DNA of 64,000 nt from Nitrospira defluvii (GCA_000196815.1 FP929003.1:248001-312000); one strand, 5' to 3'. Counted from the stretch's first letter, positions 8,487 through 17,303 are shown. Numbers and translations: made by a program. Notes: generated by a model not told the origin, from the letters alone.

Positions 8487-8511
8487 GCCCCCGTCTTGGT
8501 AACACGGGGGC
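8487..8511. repeat. Stem-loop upstream of rep, candidate nick site, element 1
   Basis: GCCCCCGT pairs with ACGGGGGC around a 9-base loop CTTGGTAAC, 39 bp before the rep start. Stem and loop are identical in element 2 (50705-50729). The CTTG-N-TA loop is reminiscent of nick sites of some rolling-circle replicons (CTTG/ATA type). Confidence 0.55.
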
Positions 8512-8550
8512 GCTACCTACAGCGCTCATTACAGGAGTTCGATAGGTTCC

Positions 8551-9557
8551 ATGGATTCTGGCTTCACCCTGACGATTGATTGGTTGGCTTTTACGGTCCT
8601 GGCCAGCAATCCCCAGGAGACCATGAAGGTGCTCGGCGGAGATTGGAGTAAGGCCAAAGGCGGCTTTCGAGGCTATCCCTTGTCCTGGATGCGAGTTGAC
8701 GGCCTGCGTGGGGTGGGCAAATTGGGCACGAATGCCCCTCGGCGTCCGAATGAAATCCATGTGGATTTGTCGGGCGGCCTGGCGTCCGCCCTGACACGGG
8801 ATCAAATTCGCACTCTCCTTAGGTGGGTGCATGCTCAACAGGGGCATGTCACGCGCATTGATTGCGCCCTTGATGACCGAGCAGGCACGGTGCCGGTGGC
8901 GACCATCAGAGAAGCGGTCTCGGCAGGCCAGTGCGTCACGAGGGCGGCTCAAGTCCGCATATCGTCTCCAACCTCACGCATGGGACCGGAGCGACCACGG
9001 GCGAGACCATGTACTTCGGCAGTCCGCAGAGTCAGACGTTACTCCGCATCTATGACAAGCGGTTGGAACTCCAGAGCAAAGGACAAGAGCACTATCAGGA
9101 CTACGGGACACGATGGGAATTAGAGCTCAAGAAGGATCGGGCCGAACAATGTGCCCGAGCATTGGCCACGTTAGACGAAGTCGATTGGAAGGAGCTGGTG
9201 GTCGGCTTGCTGAGATCGTATGTGGACTTCCAGCAGATCCCGAAGGATGCCGAGGATGAAGAACGGTACCGGGCTCCAGTCTTGGAGTGGTACGCCCTCC
9301 TGAGGGAGGGATTTGAGAAGGGGTGATTGGCCCAGGAGAAGCAGGTGCAGACCCTGCAGAACGTGAAACGATGGGTGAGTGACACCCTGACGCCGATGTT
9401 GGCGGTCATTTGTGCCACCCCTGGAGGGGAAGAATGGCTATTACAGGAAATTGTCAGGGGCATTGCTCGGTGGAAAGACCGACACCGCAATTTGCTCAAA
9501 CAACCACCCACTCGGTTTCACCGGTCTGCCGGCGGTCACGCGGGCAGCCCATGCTAG
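8551..9557 (+). pseudogene. Rolling-circle replication initiation factor (Rep_trans-like), inactivated
   Basis: The sequence aligns end to end with the intact 335-aa Rep of element 2. It starts at ATG 8551 (MDSGFTLTIDWLAFTVLASN). One G is missing at about 8957-8958 (GTCCGCAT here, GTCCGGCAT in element 2), shifting the frame. Later a CGA codon has become TGA (9324-9326). Reading resumes in frame to 9557. The family motifs IDCALDD and RIYDKRLELQ are present in the pieces. Two independent lesions indicate a decayed gene rather than a single sequencing error. The element may depend on a related Rep in trans. Confidence 0.85.
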
Positions 9558-9564
9558 GGGGACT

Positions 9565-9586
9565 GGGGGTGTCGATAGACTCCCCC
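9565..9586. repeat. Conserved stem-loop between rep and xis, element 1
   Basis: GGGGG-T-GTC, loop GATA, GAC-T-CCCCC forms an 8-pair stem with one T-T mismatch. The equivalent structure in element 2 (49629-49650) has the same stem and a GCAA loop on the gene strand. It may attenuate transcription between rep and the excisionase gene or serve as a second origin element. Confidence 0.5.
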
Positions 9587-9599
9587 GGTGTATCTGCAT

Positions 9600-9914
9600 A
9601 TGCTTACCGTCAAAGAGCTCTCGGCTTGGCTCAATATCAAGCAATCCACGCTCTACCTCTGGGTTTCCAAGAATAAGATTCCTTGCCGTCGCATACACGG
9701 CCTCGTCCGCTTTGAACCTGAGGCGATCCAGGTCTGGCTGAACAGCTTTTCTTCTACGTCGAATATGAGGCCTCACCGGGTGTCCCGGCGTAAAGCTGGT
9801 GACGTAGACCACCTCATTGAAGCGGCTAAACGTGCCGTCTATACTTCCCGCCACGGGGAAACCAGACCAACAGCGAGCCCTCTTGGAAAGGAGAACAACG
9901 ATGGGGCTCGTTAA
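9600..9914 (+). CDS. Helix-turn-helix excisionase-like DNA-binding protein
   Basis: The 104-residue protein begins with a MerR/excisionase-type winged helix (MLTVKELSAWLNIKQSTLYL, then VSKNKIPCRRIHGLVRFEPE), the family used for recombination directionality and for small regulators. A GTG at 9588 would add four residues; neither start has a clear ribosome-binding site. The C-terminal half is basic and unassigned. The last 14 bp overlap the integrase start, implying coupled translation. A homologous gene occupies the same place in element 2. Excisionase function is inferred from fold and position. Confidence 0.78.
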   Translation: MLTVKELSAWLNIKQSTLYLWVSKNKIPCRRIHGLVRFEPEAIQVWLNSFSSTSNMRPHRVSRRKAGDVDHLIEAAKRAVYTSRHGETRPTASPLGKENNDGAR

Positions 9915-11022
9915 GCGAGGGAATATTTGGTGGATGAATATTGTGTTTCAAGGGAAACGGATTCGCCGTTCGACAGGGTCATCGAATCGAGCCTTGGCTG
10001 ACGCCATCATGGCGAAGGTGAAGGTGCAATTGATCGAGGGGCAGTATTTTGAGCGGGCGGAGGAACAGTCTCGAACCTTCGCGGAATTGATGGATCGTTT
10101 TGAGCGGGAGCACCTCGTGAAATTGGCCAGCCGACAAACCGGACAAGCCTTCCTGAAGCGTTTCCGTGCCTTCTTCGGAGACCGGACGTTAGCGGAGATT
10201 ACCCCCAAGCTGATCGTGGAGTATAAAAGTCGACGGTCCGCCACTGGGGTGAAACCGGCCTCGATCAATCGGGAGCTGACCTGTCTCAGAAAGGCCTTCA
10301 GCCTGGCGAAGCGGGAGTGGGAATGGTGCCGAGACAATCCCGTCAGTCGAGTGTCTCTCGAAAAGGGGGCGACGAAACGAGACCGGTGGCTGATGGAGGA
10401 TGAAGAGGCGCGATTGCTTGATGCCTGTCCGTCCTGGTTACGCGAGCTCGTGGTGTTCGCGCTGCATAGCGGGATGCGATTGGGCGAGATCCTGTCACTG
10501 ACCTGGAACGGCGTGGATCTGTTCCGAAGAACTGCGACCGTGTTTGAGTCGAAAAACGAGGAGCGGCGGACAGTGCCATTGAATCAGACAGTAATGGCGC
10601 TCCTGACGGAGAAGGCCAAAGTGCGGCACATCAAAACCGCGCTGGTCTTTCCCAGTCTCGCCGGTACACGGTTAGATCCCAACCATCTGCGACGGGCGTT
10701 GCGGCCTGCGATGGCCAAAGCGGGGATTGTGAATTGCCATTTTCATGACCTCCGCCACACCTTTGCGACGCGGCTGGTCCAGGCGGGAGTGGATCTCTAC
10801 AAGGTGCAACGGCTCCTCGGGCACAAGTCGCCGCTCATGACGCAACGTTATGCGCATCATTACCCGGAAAGCCTGCGAGATGGAGTGGAGATTTTGGACC
10901 GACGGTCACACCGTGACACAAAAATGACCACAGTGTTGCGTGTGTCGGAGAGTGTTGTCGTGCAAGTGATTGAAAAAATGGTGGGCGATACTGGTATCGA
11001 ACCAGTGGCCTCTTCCGTGTGA
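9901..11022 (+). CDS. int: Tyrosine integrase of element 1
   Basis: The 373-residue protein starts at ATG 9901, preceded by AAAGGAG. An in-frame upstream extension to 9817 lies inside the xis gene. It has an N-terminal AP2-like/arm-binding region (GLVKRGNIWWMNIVFQGKRI), a core-binding SAM-like domain and the catalytic domain: Arg in HSGMRLGEIL, HDLRHTFATRL, and LGHKSPLMTQRYAHH with the nucleophile Tyr. The final residues (VGDTGIEPVASSV) are encoded inside the att core, where the gene runs antiparallel into tRNA-Val. It should catalyse site-specific integration and excision at the tRNA. Confidence 0.95.
   Translation: MGLVKRGNIWWMNIVFQGKRIRRSTGSSNRALADAIMAKVKVQLIEGQYFERAEEQSRTFAELMDRFEREHLVKLASRQTGQAFLKRFRAFFGDRTLAEITPKLIVEYKSRRSATGVKPASINRELTCLRKAFSLAKREWEWCRDNPVSRVSLEKGATKRDRWLMEDEEARLLDACPSWLRELVVFALHSGMRLGEILSLTWNGVDLFRRTATVFESKNEERRTVPLNQTVMALLTEKAKVRHIKTALVFPSLAGTRLDPNHLRRALRPAMAKAGIVNCHFHDLRHTFATRLVQAGVDLYKVQRLLGHKSPLMTQRYAHHYPESLRDGVEILDRRSHRDTKMTTVLRVSESVVVQVIEKMVGDTGIEPVASSV
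10914..10935. repeat. Putative arm-type integrase site (integrase-proximal arm), element 1
   Basis: This is an exact 22-bp match to 4674-4695, located within the 3' end of the integrase gene and 41 bp from the att core. The same arrangement, with a related sequence, occurs in element 2. Confidence 0.5.
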
Positions 11023-11025
11023 AGG
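10977..11025. repeat. att direct repeat, tRNA-proximal copy of element 1
   Basis: This 49-bp copy is contiguous with the 5' half of tRNA-Val, restoring an intact tRNA gene. It includes the integrase stop codon at 11020-11022. Confidence 0.93.
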
Positions 11026-11053
11026 AAGCGCTCTCCCCCTGAGCTAATCGCCC
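10982..11053 (-). tRNA. tRNA-Val, anticodon CAC
   Basis: A full cloverleaf can be drawn: acceptor GGGCGAT/ATCGCCC, D-stem GCTC/GAGC, anticodon stem CTTCC/GGAAG with loop TTCACAC (anticodon CAC, valine GTG codons), T-stem ACTGG/CCAGT with loop TTCGATA. The discriminator is A, and CCA is encoded at 10979-10981. A run of T residues follows immediately on the minus strand and lies within the element, so integration supplies a terminator-like tail. Confidence 0.95.
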
Positions 11054-11248
11054 ACGCGGCCAGAGTCTAGCATGGTCTGGCAAAAGGGAGCAACAAACTC
11101 AGAGGGCCTTTTCCAGCCCGCCTTCGATTGATCGGCGTCAGATGCGTCATGGGCAGGGTCATCGGGAATCAGCCCTCCGTTTCTTGACATCGAGAAAAGG
11201 CGATTCCTACAATGAGCCTCCTTCCATCTTTTCAAAGGTTTCCCATTC

Positions 11249-12565
11249 ATGCGTGAAGACATTGTGATCATCGGGGGTGGTCTGGCCGGCACGGAGGCCG
11301 CCTGGCAAGCAGCGAATCGCGGGGCCAAGGTGACGCTCTACGAAATGCGCCCCAAAGAGATGACCAAAGCACATAAGACAGGTGATCTGGCGGAGCTCGT
11401 GTGTTCGAACTCCCTTGGATCCGCCGATCCGCTCAATGCGCCCGGCATTCTGAAGACGGAGATGCGTCGCCTGAACTCGCTTGTGATTCGTGCGGCGGAG
11501 GAGGCGCGTGTGCCGGCCGGCTCGGCGTTAGCGGTCGATCGCGAGCAGTTCGCCCGGGTGATTACACAGGCGCTGGAGGGGCATCCGAATATCCGGATCA
11601 TGCGCGAGGAAGTTACGGAGATCCCGCAGGACGCCGTCTGTATCATTGCGACCGGTCCGCTCACGTCGGAAAAGTTATCGAAAGCCATCAGCGAATTGAC
11701 GCACGAGCGGCATCTCTATTTCTTTGACGCGATTTCGCCCATTATCGATGCGGAGTCGATCAACATGGACATCGTCTATCGTGCGTCACGGTACGGCAAG
11801 GGGGGGGCTGATTACCTCAATTGCCCGCTGGATGAAGCGGCGTACAATGCGTTGTACGCCGCGATGATGACGGCCGAGAAGGTCCAGCCGAAAGAGTTCG
11901 AGAAAATTGCCTATTTTGAAAGTTGTATCCCGATCGAAGTCATGGCCGAGCGCGGTCGGCAGACCATGCAGTTCGGACCGCTCAAGCCGGTCGGGTTGGA
12001 GCATCCAAAGACAGGCGTGCGCCCGTACGCCGTGGTGCAGCTTCGTACCGAGAACGCGCATGGGACCTGTTACAACATGGTCGGGTTTCAGACCAAACTC
12101 ACGTATCCGGAGCAGCGACGGGTGTTTCGTCTCATTCCGGGGCTGGAGAATGCCGAATTTCTACGGTTGGGTAGCCTCCATCGCAATACCTTCATCAACT
12201 CGCCGCAATTGCTGCGCGACACGCTTCAGCTCAAGTCACGCGGCACCGTATTTTTTGCCGGACAATTGGTCGGGGTCGAAGGGTACACCGAGTCGGCCGC
12301 GATGGGAGGGATTGCAGGTATCAATGCGGCGCGAGGCCTGGCGGCCCAGCCGTTAGTGACTCCGCCGCCGAACAGCGCCCACGGCTGCTTGATTGCGCAT
12401 ATTACCAAGAGCGACCCGGCTCACTTTCAGCCCATGAACACCAACTTCGGGCTGTTCCCACCCGTCACCGTCAAGACGCGCGACAAGGATCAGAAGCGGC
12501 GTCTCATCCAGCAACGAGCTGTTGAGGATTTTGACGCATGGATCGCGCAATCCGGACTTTCCTAG
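11249..12565 (+). CDS. trmFO: Folate/FAD-dependent tRNA (uracil-54-C5)-methyltransferase TrmFO
   Basis: The 438-residue protein matches TrmFO in length. It has an N-terminal FAD-binding GIDA-type Rossmann motif ([20 protein letters not shown]), the SNSLGS segment and the C-terminal [16 protein letters not shown] motif. The enzyme uses methylenetetrahydrofolate and FADH2 to form ribothymidine at position 54 of tRNA. It overlaps xerC by 28 bp and leads a trmFO-xerC-hslV-hslU operon, an arrangement found in many bacteria. It starts about 195 bp beyond the tRNA-Val gene. Confidence 0.96.
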   Translation: MREDIVIIGGGLAGTEAAWQAANRGAKVTLYEMRPKEMTKAHKTGDLAELVCSNSLGSADPLNAPGILKTEMRRLNSLVIRAAEEARVPAGSALAVDREQFARVITQALEGHPNIRIMREEVTEIPQDAVCIIATGPLTSEKLSKAISELTHERHLYFFDAISPIIDAESINMDIVYRASRYGKGGADYLNCPLDEAAYNALYAAMMTAEKVQPKEFEKIAYFESCIPIEVMAERGRQTMQFGPLKPVGLEHPKTGVRPYAVVQLRTENAHGTCYNMVGFQTKLTYPEQRRVFRLIPGLENAEFLRLGSLHRNTFINSPQLLRDTLQLKSRGTVFFAGQLVGVEGYTESAAMGGIAGINAARGLAAQPLVTPPPNSAHGCLIAHITKSDPAHFQPMNTNFGLFPPVTVKTRDKDQKRRLIQQRAVEDFDAWIAQSGLS

Positions 12566-13491
12566 ACGTCCTGGCTGTCCAGCAGAACGCGTCCTCCCAA
12601 ACTATTCGTGCCTATACGTCCGACCTGGCCCAGTTCCACGCCTTCGCGCTCGGTGTGCAACAGCCTGGTGGGACGCTGGTGCCCGAATCGGTCACGCCTG
12701 CTCTGATTCGTGAGTTTCTCGCTGCCCGTGATCGAACGGGCGACAAAAAGACGTCACTCGCGAGAAAGCTGGCCTGCTTGCGCAGTTTCTTCCGGTATTT
12801 GGTGCGCATCGGGCAGTTGGATGTGAATCCCGCAGAGGATGTGCGTGCCCCGAAACTTCCCAAGCACCTTTCCCAAGTCCTCACGAAAGATGACGCCGGC
12901 GCGTTGATGGAGTTTCCCGGTGGAACGGAGCGGGTGGGGCTACGGGATCGCGCGATTCTCGAGACGTTGTATTCCACGGGGGCTCGTGTCAGCGAATTGG
13001 TCGGCATGAATTGCGATGATATCAGCCGGAGCGAAGGGCTGGTGCGTCTGCGAGGGAAGGGGCGGAAAGAACGGGTGATTCCGCTGGGAATCATTGCGCT
13101 GGAGGCGATCGATGCGTACCACGCGCAGATCCAGGCGGTGCCGGGACCGTCCTCCGGGAGGTCGGACGCCGCGGCCGTCTTTCGCAATAGCCGCGGGGGC
13201 CGATTGACCACCAGAACCATTGCGCGCATTGTGGCAAAATATTCGCGGCAACTGACCGGAGGCGCGGTCCATCCCCACACCTTGCGCCATTCGTTTGCCA
13301 CGCATTTGCTGGACGAAGGTGCCGACCTGCGCGCCATTCAGGAAATGCTGGGTCATGCCTCGCTCAGTACGACCCAAAAATATACACATCTTGCGACGGA
13401 CCAACTACTCGCGTTATACGATCGCACGCACCCTCGTGCCGTGGGTGCCACGGAGGCGAGCGAGTCCACCAAGCAGAAGGGGTCGCGATGA
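12538..13491 (+). CDS. xerC: Tyrosine recombinase XerC
   Basis: The 317-residue protein has the two-domain Xer architecture. The SAM-like core-binding domain comes first ([20 protein letters not shown]). The catalytic domain follows with Arg in [11 protein letters not shown], Lys in [25 protein letters not shown], His in [13 protein letters not shown] and the nucleophilic Tyr. It should act with XerD at dif to resolve chromosome dimers. Placement in the trmFO-xerC-hslVU operon marks it as the housekeeping enzyme and distinguishes it from the element integrases. Confidence 0.93.
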   Translation: MDRAIRTFLDVLAVQQNASSQTIRAYTSDLAQFHAFALGVQQPGGTLVPESVTPALIREFLAARDRTGDKKTSLARKLACLRSFFRYLVRIGQLDVNPAEDVRAPKLPKHLSQVLTKDDAGALMEFPGGTERVGLRDRAILETLYSTGARVSELVGMNCDDISRSEGLVRLRGKGRKERVIPLGIIALEAIDAYHAQIQAVPGPSSGRSDAAAVFRNSRGGRLTTRTIARIVAKYSRQLTGGAVHPHTLRHSFATHLLDEGADLRAIQEMLGHASLSTTQKYTHLATDQLLALYDRTHPRAVGATEASESTKQKGSR

Positions 13492-14024
13492 CGATTCGAT
13501 CCACGACGGTGTTATGTGTGAGACGAGGCAGTCAGGTGACGATGGGCTGTGATGGTCAGGTCACGGTGGGCACCACGGTCATGAAGCACAATGCCAGGAA
13601 AATGCGCCGTATGCACGGCGATACGGTGTTGGCGGGGTTCGCCGGCGCCACGGCCGATGCCTTCACTCTGTTTGAAAAGTTTGAGGCCAAGTTAGCCGAG
13701 TACCGTGGAAATCTCACGAGAGCCGCCGTGGAACTGGCGAAGGACTGGCGGACCGATCGCGTATTGCGGCGCTTGGAGGCCCTGCTGGCCGTTGCCGATC
13801 TCGATCACTCCTTCATCATCTCCGGAACGGGAGATGTCGTTGAGCCGGAAGACGGCATCCTGGCGATCGGATCGGGGGGACCCTATGCATTGGCCGCCGC
13901 CCGCGCATTACTAGGGCATTCCGAACTGGTTGCCGAACAGGTCGTGCGGGAATCCCTGATGATTGCCGGCGGGATCGACATTTATACCAACCAACAGATT
14001 GTGATCGAATCGCTCTCGCGTTAG
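13488..14024 (+). CDS. hslV: HslV peptidase subunit of the HslUV protease
   Basis: The 178-residue protein is a proteasome-beta-like threonine peptidase. The catalytic Thr is the first Thr of TTVLCVRRG, leaving a five-residue N-terminal propeptide (MTIRS) to be removed, longer than the single Met of E. coli HslV. The conserved GCDGQVTVG and [17 protein letters not shown] segments are present. It overlaps xerC by ATGA and is followed 12 bp later by its ATPase partner hslU. The complex degrades misfolded and regulatory proteins in the cytoplasm. Confidence 0.96.
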   Translation: MTIRSTTVLCVRRGSQVTMGCDGQVTVGTTVMKHNARKMRRMHGDTVLAGFAGATADAFTLFEKFEAKLAEYRGNLTRAAVELAKDWRTDRVLRRLEALLAVADLDHSFIISGTGDVVEPEDGILAIGSGGPYALAAARALLGHSELVAEQVVRESLMIAGGIDIYTNQQIVIESLSR

Positions 14025-14036
14025 GATCTGCCTGCC

Positions 14037-15440
14037 ATGACGACCGAATCGACGCCCCGTCCTGTCAATGTGAATAGTCTGACGCCCCGGCAGATCGTCG
14101 AAGCGCTGGACCGCTATGTGATCGGTCAGCACGATGCCAAACGCATGGTCGCGATTGCGCTCCGTAACCGCTGGCGCCGTCAGCAGCTGGCTCCTGAGCT
14201 GCGTGATGAGGTCATGCCGAAAAACATCATTATGATCGGGCCGACCGGCGTGGGGAAAACGGAAATTGCCAGGCGTCTGGCGAAACTCGCCGAAGCGCCT
14301 TTCATCAAGGTGGAAGCCTCGAAGTTCACGGAAGTCGGGTATGTCGGCCGGGATGTCGAATCCATCATTCGCGATCTCACCGAGCTGGCGATCAGTTTGG
14401 TGAAGACCAAACACTTGGAAGAGGTGCAGGGGAAGGCGTCGCGCCATGGAGAAGAGCGGCTGCTCGATCTTCTGTTGCCTGGTGCACCGTCCCGTCCGAC
14501 TTCTCCTGGATTTGAACCTTCCGGGGCGCGTACCGATGCCTCTGAGCAGATCGAATCGGCTGATGCCACGCGATCCAAGCTTCGTCTGCAACTCCGCGAG
14601 GGCAAACTCGATCAGCGATCTGTGGAAGTAGAGGTGAAAGAGAGAGCATTGCCGCTGGGGGTGATTTCCAATGCCGGCGGTATGGAGGATCTTGAAGGGA
14701 ATCTGCGCGACATGCTGGGCGGCATGTTCCAAGGGAAGAAAAAGAAACGGATGATGAAAGTGCCCGATGCGCTGAAGCATCTCACCCAGGAAGAGGCGCA
14801 AAAGTTGATCGATATGGACGAAGTCGTCCGGGAAGCCATCACGAAGGTCGAACAGACCGGCATTGTCTTTTTGGATGAGATCGACAAGATCGCCGGGCGT
14901 GAGCGCGCGATGGGACCGGATGTGTCCCGCGAAGGGGTGCAGCGCGACCTGCTGCCGATTGTGGAAGGTTCCACAGTCAGCACCAAACATGGCGCTGTGC
15001 AGACCGACCATATTCTGTTCATCGCCGCCGGTGCCTTTCATGTCGCCAAGCCGTCCGATCTAATCCCCGAACTGCAGGGCCGCTTCCCTATCCGCGTCGA
15101 GTTGGCACCGCTCACCAAGGACGACTTCGTGCGTATCCTGACCGAACCGCGGGGTGCGCTGGTGCGTCAGTATCAGGCGTTGATGGCGACAGAGGGGCTC
15201 ACGGTCGAATTTGCTGATGACGGATTAGCGGAGATTGCCGCAACGGCCGTGCAGGTCAACGAACGGACCGAAAACATCGGCGCCAGGCGGCTGTTTACGA
15301 TCATGGAGCGACTGCTGGAACAGGTGTCGTTCGAAGGATCCGAGATGAAAGAAAAGACCATCGTCGTGGACGCCGGGTATGTGCGGGAGCGTTTGCAGAA
15401 TATTGTGAAGGATCAAGACTTGAGCCGCTATATTCTGTAG
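14037..15440 (+). CDS. hslU: HslU ATPase subunit of the HslUV protease
   Basis: The 467-residue AAA+ unfoldase has the family start ([23 protein letters not shown]), Walker A GPTGVGKT at residues 68-75, and Walker B in [14 protein letters not shown]. Between them lies the variable I domain (about 110-220), here Pro/Ser-rich at its start. The sensor/arginine segment [12 protein letters not shown] and the C-terminal tail ending DLSRYIL, which docks into HslV, are present. It is adjacent to hslV in the same operon. Confidence 0.97.
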   Translation: MTTESTPRPVNVNSLTPRQIVEALDRYVIGQHDAKRMVAIALRNRWRRQQLAPELRDEVMPKNIIMIGPTGVGKTEIARRLAKLAEAPFIKVEASKFTEVGYVGRDVESIIRDLTELAISLVKTKHLEEVQGKASRHGEERLLDLLLPGAPSRPTSPGFEPSGARTDASEQIESADATRSKLRLQLREGKLDQRSVEVEVKERALPLGVISNAGGMEDLEGNLRDMLGGMFQGKKKKRMMKVPDALKHLTQEEAQKLIDMDEVVREAITKVEQTGIVFLDEIDKIAGRERAMGPDVSREGVQRDLLPIVEGSTVSTKHGAVQTDHILFIAAGAFHVAKPSDLIPELQGRFPIRVELAPLTKDDFVRILTEPRGALVRQYQALMATEGLTVEFADDGLAEIAATAVQVNERTENIGARRLFTIMERLLEQVSFEGSEMKEKTIVVDAGYVRERLQNIVKDQDLSRYIL

Positions 15441-15466
15441 GCGGCAGGCAGGAGCGGGGGGAGCGC

Positions 15467-16363
15467 ATGAACAAACTGATTAAAAAAGCGGACGTGCTGA
15501 TCGAGGCCCTGCCCTACATCCGCACCTTCAAGGGCAAGACGGTCGTCATCAAGTACGGGGGGCATGCGATGACCGATGCCCCCTTAAAGGAGCGGTTTGC
15601 CCAGAACGTGGTGCTGTTGAAATATGTGGGGCTCAATCCGGTGATCGTGCATGGCGGCGGTCCGCAAATCGATCAGATGCTGGATCGGTTGGGAATGGTC
15701 GCAAAGTTTCGTCACGGGGTTCGGGTGACCGATGCGGCGACAATGGAAATTGTGGAGATGGTCCTGGCGGGTCGGATCAACATGGAGATCGTCGATCTCC
15801 TGAATCGGCACGGCGGGCAGGCGGTCGGGCTCAGCGGCAAGGACGGCGGGTTGATGTTGACCAAGCCGCTCACGGCGAAGGCCTGGGCGGAAAGCATTGA
15901 AAAGGACCTCGATTCGGATGGCTCGGATGCCGATTTCGGGTTTGTAGGCGATGTGAAATCGATCGATCCCACGCTGCTCCTGAAGCTGCAGGAAGACAAT
16001 TACATTCCCGTCATTGCGCCGATCGGAACGGACCGGGAAGGCAATACGTACAACATCAATGCCGACCTCGTGGCGGGCGCGATTGCTGCCGCGTTGAAGG
16101 CGGAAAAACTCGTGATGTTGACCGATGTAAAGGGCATCCGCGATGCCAATGGCCGCCACCTGCCGACGGTCTCCCGCAAAGACGTGCAGCGGATGGTCAA
16201 GCGCGGCACGATCAGCGAGGGCATGTTGCCGAAAGTTCATGCCTGTCTGGACGCATTGGCCGGCGGGGTGGGAAAGGCGCACATCATCGACGGTCGTACA
16301 CCCCATGCCATTCTGTTGGAAATCTTCACTCACAAGGGGATCGGCACAGAGATCGTCGCGTAG
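15467..16363 (+). CDS. argB: Acetylglutamate kinase
   Basis: The 298-residue protein belongs to the amino-acid kinase family and catalyses the second step of arginine biosynthesis, phosphorylating N-acetyl-L-glutamate. Visible motifs are VVIKYGGHAM near the N-terminus, NPVIVHGGGPQID, the substrate-binding INADLVAGAIAAAL, and LTDVKGI. The start ATG 15467 is preceded by a GGGGAGCGC ribosome-binding region. It follows hslU by 26 bp and may be the last gene of that transcription unit. The N-terminal helix (NKLIKKADVLIEALPYI) resembles arginine-sensitive hexameric forms, so feedback control is plausible. Confidence 0.96.
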   Translation: MNKLIKKADVLIEALPYIRTFKGKTVVIKYGGHAMTDAPLKERFAQNVVLLKYVGLNPVIVHGGGPQIDQMLDRLGMVAKFRHGVRVTDAATMEIVEMVLAGRINMEIVDLLNRHGGQAVGLSGKDGGLMLTKPLTAKAWAESIEKDLDSDGSDADFGFVGDVKSIDPTLLLKLQEDNYIPVIAPIGTDREGNTYNINADLVAGAIAAALKAEKLVMLTDVKGIRDANGRHLPTVSRKDVQRMVKRGTISEGMLPKVHACLDALAGGVGKAHIIDGRTPHAILLEIFTHKGIGTEIVA

Positions 16364-16587
16364 TCGTTCATGACGCGGCGCTTCAACGATCCGCAGAGGG
16401 AGGTCGTCGCGTGGACTCGTGCGGCGGTGTCACGGCACAGGGCCGTGCCGGCCGGTGGCTTCCAATTTGCGGCGAATCTCGGACGTCCGCCTTTCCATCA
16501 CGCGCGGTAGGTTGACTCTCAATCTGAGGAGCCCGGTTGTCGTCGGCGCCGGGACAGCGGCAACAGGTGTGGCCGGTATGGAGCATC

Positions 16588-17286
16588 ATGGTTCGTAAAC
16601 TGAAGAACGTGGGGACGGCCGCTCGGCGGGCGACGAAGGATATCTTCGCGCGCCTCGACTACGGGCGACTGGGCCCGATCTATTGCGACGAAGGCGGGGA
16701 TGAATTTTGGGCTGCGAAGCGCGGGCTTTGTCAGCGGCTTGGTCTGAAGCTGGCGAAGGCGCTCCTGCCGCGGCTTCGGACGGGCGGCACCAGTTTATAT
16801 GTGGGCGCGGGGGTGGCGGAAATTCCGCTCCTTCTGATGGAAAGCCTGGATCTCGGGAGACAGGTCCTGGCCTGTAATCTACGCAAGCAGGAAGTGCAGG
16901 TGCTCAATCGTGCCTGTGCTGGGTTCCCGATCCGGTTCCGTCATCAGGACGCCGGGTCCGTGAAAGATCGGGTGGATCACCTCTGGCTCGTCAGCGTGCT
17001 AAACGATCCCGAGCGGTTTCCGGAGTTATCGGCCTTGTCCTACGGTCGTGCGAATCCGGTGACGTTCGATGCGCGAAAATTTCTGCCTCAGCAGCGCACG
17101 GTCGCCACCTTGGTGGATCGGTGCTTGAATCGATTAGTGATTCCGGGATCGGTGACAACGACGGTTGAGGAGGCTGTGTGGGTGGCCGAGTGGTGTCATC
17201 GGCGGGGAGTTCGTTACCGGATCGACCAGCGTACGTATGCCTCACCGACGGTTGGTGACCCCGTCTGCCTGATGCGGTTGGGGTGA
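16588..17286 (+). CDS. Methyltransferase-like protein of unknown function
   Basis: From ATG 16588 (GGAG four bases upstream) the product is 232 residues; an in-frame upstream start at 16537 is less likely. A glycine-rich segment (TSLYVGAGVAEIPLLLMESL) looks like motif I of SAM-dependent methyltransferases, and LACNLRKQEVQVLNRAC could be the following acidic-loop region. Overall similarity to a named family is not evident. It is followed at 17304 by the convergent carbonic-anhydrase-like gene. The substrate is unknown. Confidence 0.6.
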   Translation: MVRKLKNVGTAARRATKDIFARLDYGRLGPIYCDEGGDEFWAAKRGLCQRLGLKLAKALLPRLRTGGTSLYVGAGVAEIPLLLMESLDLGRQVLACNLRKQEVQVLNRACAGFPIRFRHQDAGSVKDRVDHLWLVSVLNDPERFPELSALSYGRANPVTFDARKFLPQQRTVATLVDRCLNRLVIPGSVTTTVEEAVWVAEWCHRRGVRYRIDQRTYASPTVGDPVCLMRLG

Positions 17287-17303
17287 GAAGTGAACTGATG
17301 GTA

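Larger units (their letters stand above)
7975..8550. other. Origin-like non-coding region of element 1
   Basis: No gene is supported here. From about 8115 the sequence is homologous to 50666-51105 of element 2. It contains five contiguous 10-bp repeats (8258-8307; on the minus strand GAGGTCACTA, GGGGTCACGA, GGGGACAGCA, GAGGACAAAG, TTTGTGACAG) and a perfect 8-bp stem (8487-8494 with 8504-8511) with loop CTTGGTAAC. Both lie at the same distance from rep as in element 2. Phased repeats plus a stem-loop just upstream of a rolling-circle initiator suggest a replication origin. This is inference from position and conservation. Confidence 0.6.
4496..11025. mobile_element. Integrative element 1 in tRNA-Val(CAC), about 6.5 kb
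   Basis: The element is bounded by a perfect 49-bp direct repeat (4496-4544 and 10977-11025) that matches the 3' part of tRNA-Val including its encoded CCA. Next to the intact tRNA lie a tyrosine integrase and an excisionase-like gene, then a broken rolling-circle-type rep and an origin-like region. These backbone parts are homologous and collinear with element 2. The region from about 4545 to 8115 is unrelated cargo: antitoxin/PIN pair, broken HEPN-like gene, DUF2513 and TIR genes, visibly more AT-rich than the flanking chromosome. No capsid, conjugation or packaging genes are present. The element is therefore a small integrative/mobilizable or satellite-like unit. Confidence 0.88.

Noticed and set aside
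13911-15041. 376-aa minus-strand open frame over hslU
   Set aside because: Shadow frame. hslU is complete with Walker motifs on the plus strand.
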